In this document: piece after piece, positions 61,700-64,000 of the stretch | Position numbering within the stretch: the first letter of the stretch is position 1 | How the letters are laid out: every line of letters begins with the position of its first letter | Assembly (NCBI GenBank): GCA_030263595.1 | Contig: SZPG01000027.1 | Coordinates: 1 to 64,000, forward strand | Length of the DNA: 64,000 bases | Origin: Chloroflexi bacterium CFX6 | GTDB taxonomy: Bacteria > Chloroflexota > Anaerolineae > Anaerolineales > Villigracilaceae | Reading direction: 5' to 3' | Program-made: the position numbers and the translations under genes | The notes under the pieces: model-generated | Told to the model about the DNA's origin: nothing | Databases searched by the model: none | Seen by the model: only the letters and a program-made list of their open reading frames with translations

Positions 61700-63574
61700 T
61701 TACGAGGACGGGTTGCGACACAGATTCTTTTCCTCCGCCAGTTTCTCCGGGTTCCTCGAGTCGGGTCCATACTGGCAGATCGCGCGCCAGGGTTCGTAGT
61801 GGGTTGTGATCTGATCCTGGAAGAGGACCGCGCCGTCCTTCAAAACCGTGCGCGTGACCGTCACGTTTGCGCCGTTTGCCGCCCAATCCACCTGTTTCAT
61901 TTCGTTCTTTCCGAGTTCCGGGTTCTCTTCGTAAAGCGGGGGCGGCGCGGAGACCACGTTGGTGGGACCTGTGGTTTTCCAATCCACGGCGCGCCCATCC
62001 TTCGTGGAGTAGAACTTCCACGTCAGCGTGCGCGCGTTGACGTTGACGTACGTTTCCATCAGGATCCAATACGGCGAGTCGTTCCTGAACTTGAAATCCA
62101 CGAGCGGGAAGTAAACCGTCGCGTCCAGTCCGGCGAATTGGGAATTCACCCCGCCGCTGGCGGTCATTTCGTAATAAGAGACGCGATAGGCGTGGGAATA
62201 TCGCTCCACGATCGGGAAGCCGGAGAAGAACGCCGTGCGGAACAGGGTCGTGCTGACCTGGCACACGCCTCCGCCCACGCCCTTGATGGTGCGCCCGCCA
62301 TAGATGATGAGCGCCTCCGCAAAACCGCTTTCGAGGCTCACGTCGCCCATGGTTTCGCCCATGGAAAACACTTCACCGGGCGCGACGAGAACGCCGTGGA
62401 AACGCGCCGACGCCGCCTGGATGTTCTGGATGCGCTCGGCGCTGGAACCGTAGAAGTAGGAGATCTCAGCCCAGAGCAGTTCGGTGATGCCCAGTTCCGC
62501 GCCGGTGGCTGTGGAGGGCACTTGCGGCTGTTGCTCCACCACGACCAGCGGAACGGTATGCTCGCCGCGCAGCAACGCGTCATTGATGGCTTTGACGCTT
62601 GCCTCCACGTCCACCACCAGCCCGGTCTGCGAATCTTCCATCAGGTCCAGTTGGCGCGTGGTGTCGTTGAAAATGAATTTGGCGTTTTCGGCGGGCCTGT
62701 CCACGCGGGCTTTGACGGGCTGGAGCATTTCGCTCAAGCCGTTGATGTTCAAAATCACCTGAATGCCGTCCCGGGTCTTTTGTACGCCGAGCATGTTGGC
62801 GAGAACCTGCGGATCGTACACAAAGGGACCCGGGTTCGCCGCGCCGGCGTTCGGCACGACCAGCGTCAGGGGCTGGCTCAAGATCTGCCGCGCCATTTCC
62901 GCCTGCGCGCTCACATCAATGATCTGGGGCTGCACTTCCTGGATCACGAGCGGCACCTCGCCGTCGCTGAAGGTTTGCAGTTGCGCGCCGAGATAGATCA
63001 GGGTGGCGTCAATCTTCAATTCCCGCCCGACCTGACCGGGCGCGGCGACGACGTTCGTCCCCTCCAGGCTCAAGCCCGCCTCCCGCATGGGTTGATCCAC
63101 CTGCCGGGCGATCTGCCCCAGATATTGATAGGCGACGCGCTGATCGAAGACGATGACCGGCTGGACGTACGCCCCATCGGCGCGCGCCCGCACCTGGTCG
63201 GATAACGCCTCGAACAAGCCGCCGCTTCTTCCCAACCGATAGGCTGACATCGCGCTGGACGACGGATCGAAGACCATGCCCAATTCGGCAGGACTCGCCA
63301 CCCAGGCTTTTTCCCCATCCCGAAACAGGATCCGTCCGCTGACGGGGTAGGAAAGAGTCTGGTTCAATTTGACAGCCGCCTCGGAGGGAGTCAGACCGGA
63401 GAGGTCCACGCCCGCGACCGAAACGCCGGGGAAGATACGTCCCGCGTAGAGCAGTTGGTATCCCAAAGTCCAGGCGATGATCGCGATAAAGAACAACGTC
63501 ACGCCACTAACCAGGGCGGCGACGATCTGCGGAAAGACGGGTGTTCGTTGATAAGGTTGTGAAACTGTCGTCAT
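61700..63574 (-). CDS. VanW family protein with PG-binding domains
   Basis: A 624-residue protein with one N-terminal membrane helix (IVAALVSGVTLFFIAIIAWT), two PG_binding_4-type domains (GVSVAGVDLSGLTPSEAAVK near 50, and LTLVVPNAGAANPGPFVYDP near 235), and the VanW domain at ~395-530: RFHGVLVAPGEVFSMGETMG, GGRTIKGVGGGVCQVSTTLF, FSGFPIVERYSHAYRVSYYE. VanW proteins accompany some vancomycin-resistance operons but are widespread as envelope proteins of unknown activity. No van genes are nearby, so a general cell-wall role is more likely. Confidence 0.92.
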   Translation of the reverse strand: MTTVSQPYQRTPVFPQIVAALVSGVTLFFIAIIAWTLGYQLLYAGRIFPGVSVAGVDLSGLTPSEAAVKLNQTLSYPVSGRILFRDGEKAWVASPAELGMVFDPSSSAMSAYRLGRSGGLFEALSDQVRARADGAYVQPVIVFDQRVAYQYLGQIARQVDQPMREAGLSLEGTNVVAAPGQVGRELKIDATLIYLGAQLQTFSDGEVPLVIQEVQPQIIDVSAQAEMARQILSQPLTLVVPNAGAANPGPFVYDPQVLANMLGVQKTRDGIQVILNINGLSEMLQPVKARVDRPAENAKFIFNDTTRQLDLMEDSQTGLVVDVEASVKAINDALLRGEHTVPLVVVEQQPQVPSTATGAELGITELLWAEISYFYGSSAERIQNIQAASARFHGVLVAPGEVFSMGETMGDVSLESGFAEALIIYGGRTIKGVGGGVCQVSTTLFRTAFFSGFPIVERYSHAYRVSYYEMTASGGVNSQFAGLDATVYFPLVDFKFRNDSPYWILMETYVNVNARTLTWKFYSTKDGRAVDWKTTGPTNVVSAPPPLYEENPELGKNEMKQVDWAANGANVTVTRTVLKDGAVLFQDQITTHYEPWRAICQYGPDSRNPEKLAEEKNLCRNPSS

Positions 63575-63669
63575 GGCTCGAAAATTATACCTTGCAAGAG
63601 AGGTTGCAAATTAATGCGGCATGAGTAGCGAAATCGTCACATTCAAACCGACTGGCATCGAACACCCCG

Positions 63670-64000
63670 TTATAACGGACGCCCATCCTCATTTGTTCCC
63701 GTCGAACTTCCCGCTGGCGCGCGTCGCTTTGCGGCTGTCTTCGACAAGCCGGGAAGCAGCATGGGCGTGACGGATTTGTATTCCTCGTACTCCCTCCCGA
63801 ACTCTCGCAGGAGTTTTCGCTCCTCGAAATACGCCCCCGCAAGAATGTAAATCGTCAGGGAGACATACACGACAAATGAATTGAGGCTGACGCTCGGGGA
63901 AAGCCAGAGGATCAACAATCCAAACGTGTACAGCGGATGCCGCATCACGCGGTAGAAACCGGTCTTCACCAGTTTCCCGGGTTTTTCCTCTTCGAACAAT
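63670..64000 (-). CDS. Isoprenylcysteine methyltransferase-like membrane protein (N-terminus outside window)
   Basis: The visible C-terminal ~110 residues contain KLVKTGFYRVMRHPLYTFGL, LILWLSPSVSL, then FEERKLLREFGREYEEYKS, the R-H-P-x-Y and E-E-x2-L-x3-F-G-x2-Y motifs of the ICMT/PEMT-like methyltransferase group. Two membrane helices are seen. The frame is open at the window edge and the first helices must lie beyond, so the start is not given. Substrate unknown. Confidence 0.8.
   Translation of the reverse strand, partial: LFEEEKPGKLVKTGFYRVMRHPLYTFGLLILWLSPSVSLNSFVVYVSLTIYILAGAYFEERKLLREFGREYEEYKSVTPMLLPGLSKTAAKRRAPAGSSTGTNEDGRPL

Noticed and set aside
61700-63574. Vancomycin-resistance cluster because of the VanW protein
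   Set aside because: No vanHAX, vanY or VanRS-like genes; VanW domains are common in envelope proteins of this kind of bacterium.

Overview
The window reads as a piece of a GC-rich bacterial chromosome, most likely from the Chloroflexota (class Anaerolineae or a close relative). This is inferred from gene content: archaeal-type HMG-CoA synthase and thiolase next to a class II HMG-CoA reductase, LytR-CpsA-Psr and VanW-type envelope proteins, a giant DUF11/SdrD-type surface protein with its own sortase domain, and many small palindromic repeats. No rRNA gene is present to confirm the placement.

Layout. 1-6.5 kb: end of rho, a LysM/M23 peptidase, birA, gyrA, tRNA-Leu and a 40-codon membrane peptide. 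6.7-12.8 kb: acyl-CoA dehydrogenase, a YhfC-type membrane protease and the electron-transfer flavoprotein etfBA, with two toxin-antitoxin (TA) modules between them. 12.9-17.3 kb: small exported and membrane proteins, a CreD-like protein, a Kelch lipoprotein and tRNA-Asn. 17.4-25.3 kb: the conserved minus-strand block rpsB-tsf-pyrH-frr-uppS-cdsA, then glpX on one side and dnaA with a possible oriC on the other. 25.3-39.6 kb: a sensor kinase, then the mevalonate genes mvaA, HMG-CoA synthase and a thiolase homologue, split apart by TA modules, a HEPN-like pair, a restriction-modification operon and an RHH/HNH pair. 39.7-46.5 kb: a glucosylglycerate locus (broken GH13 phosphorylase, two GT4 enzymes, a UspA-GpgS fusion and a GpgP-like phosphatase). 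46.8-64 kb: a heparinase-family gene full of in-frame palindromes, a WecA-like transferase, a response regulator, the 2,269-residue surface protein, the SRP RNA, and envelope proteins (LCP, VanW).

Most striking features. (1) Accessory modules sit between short, diverged copies of the end of a neighbouring host gene. At 29.0-32.7 kb, six copies of the 3' end of a MerB-like gene (ending A-G-L-T-S-x-F-W) alternate with TA modules, and three of them are preceded by a ~90-120 bp hairpin element with 15-bp arms. At 9.4-10.9 kb, three copies of another 3' end (A-A-D-V-L) flank two TA modules. At 37.5-38.6 kb, the 5' end of the thiolase gene is duplicated around an RHH/HNH pair. (2) The MerB-like gene has an in-frame TGA at the position of a catalytic cysteine, followed by a hairpin that fits the bacterial SECIS pattern. 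(3) Several palindromic repeat families are inserted in frame inside coding genes (heparinase and HMG-CoA reductase).

How the genes work together. The translation/lipid block lacks dxr, which often follows cdsA, while mevalonate genes lie about 8 kb away. This suggests isoprenoid supply by the mevalonate route. EtfBA and the acyl-CoA dehydrogenase suggest fatty or organic acid oxidation. LCP, WecA-like, VanW, sortase and surface proteins point to an elaborate, polymer-decorated envelope.
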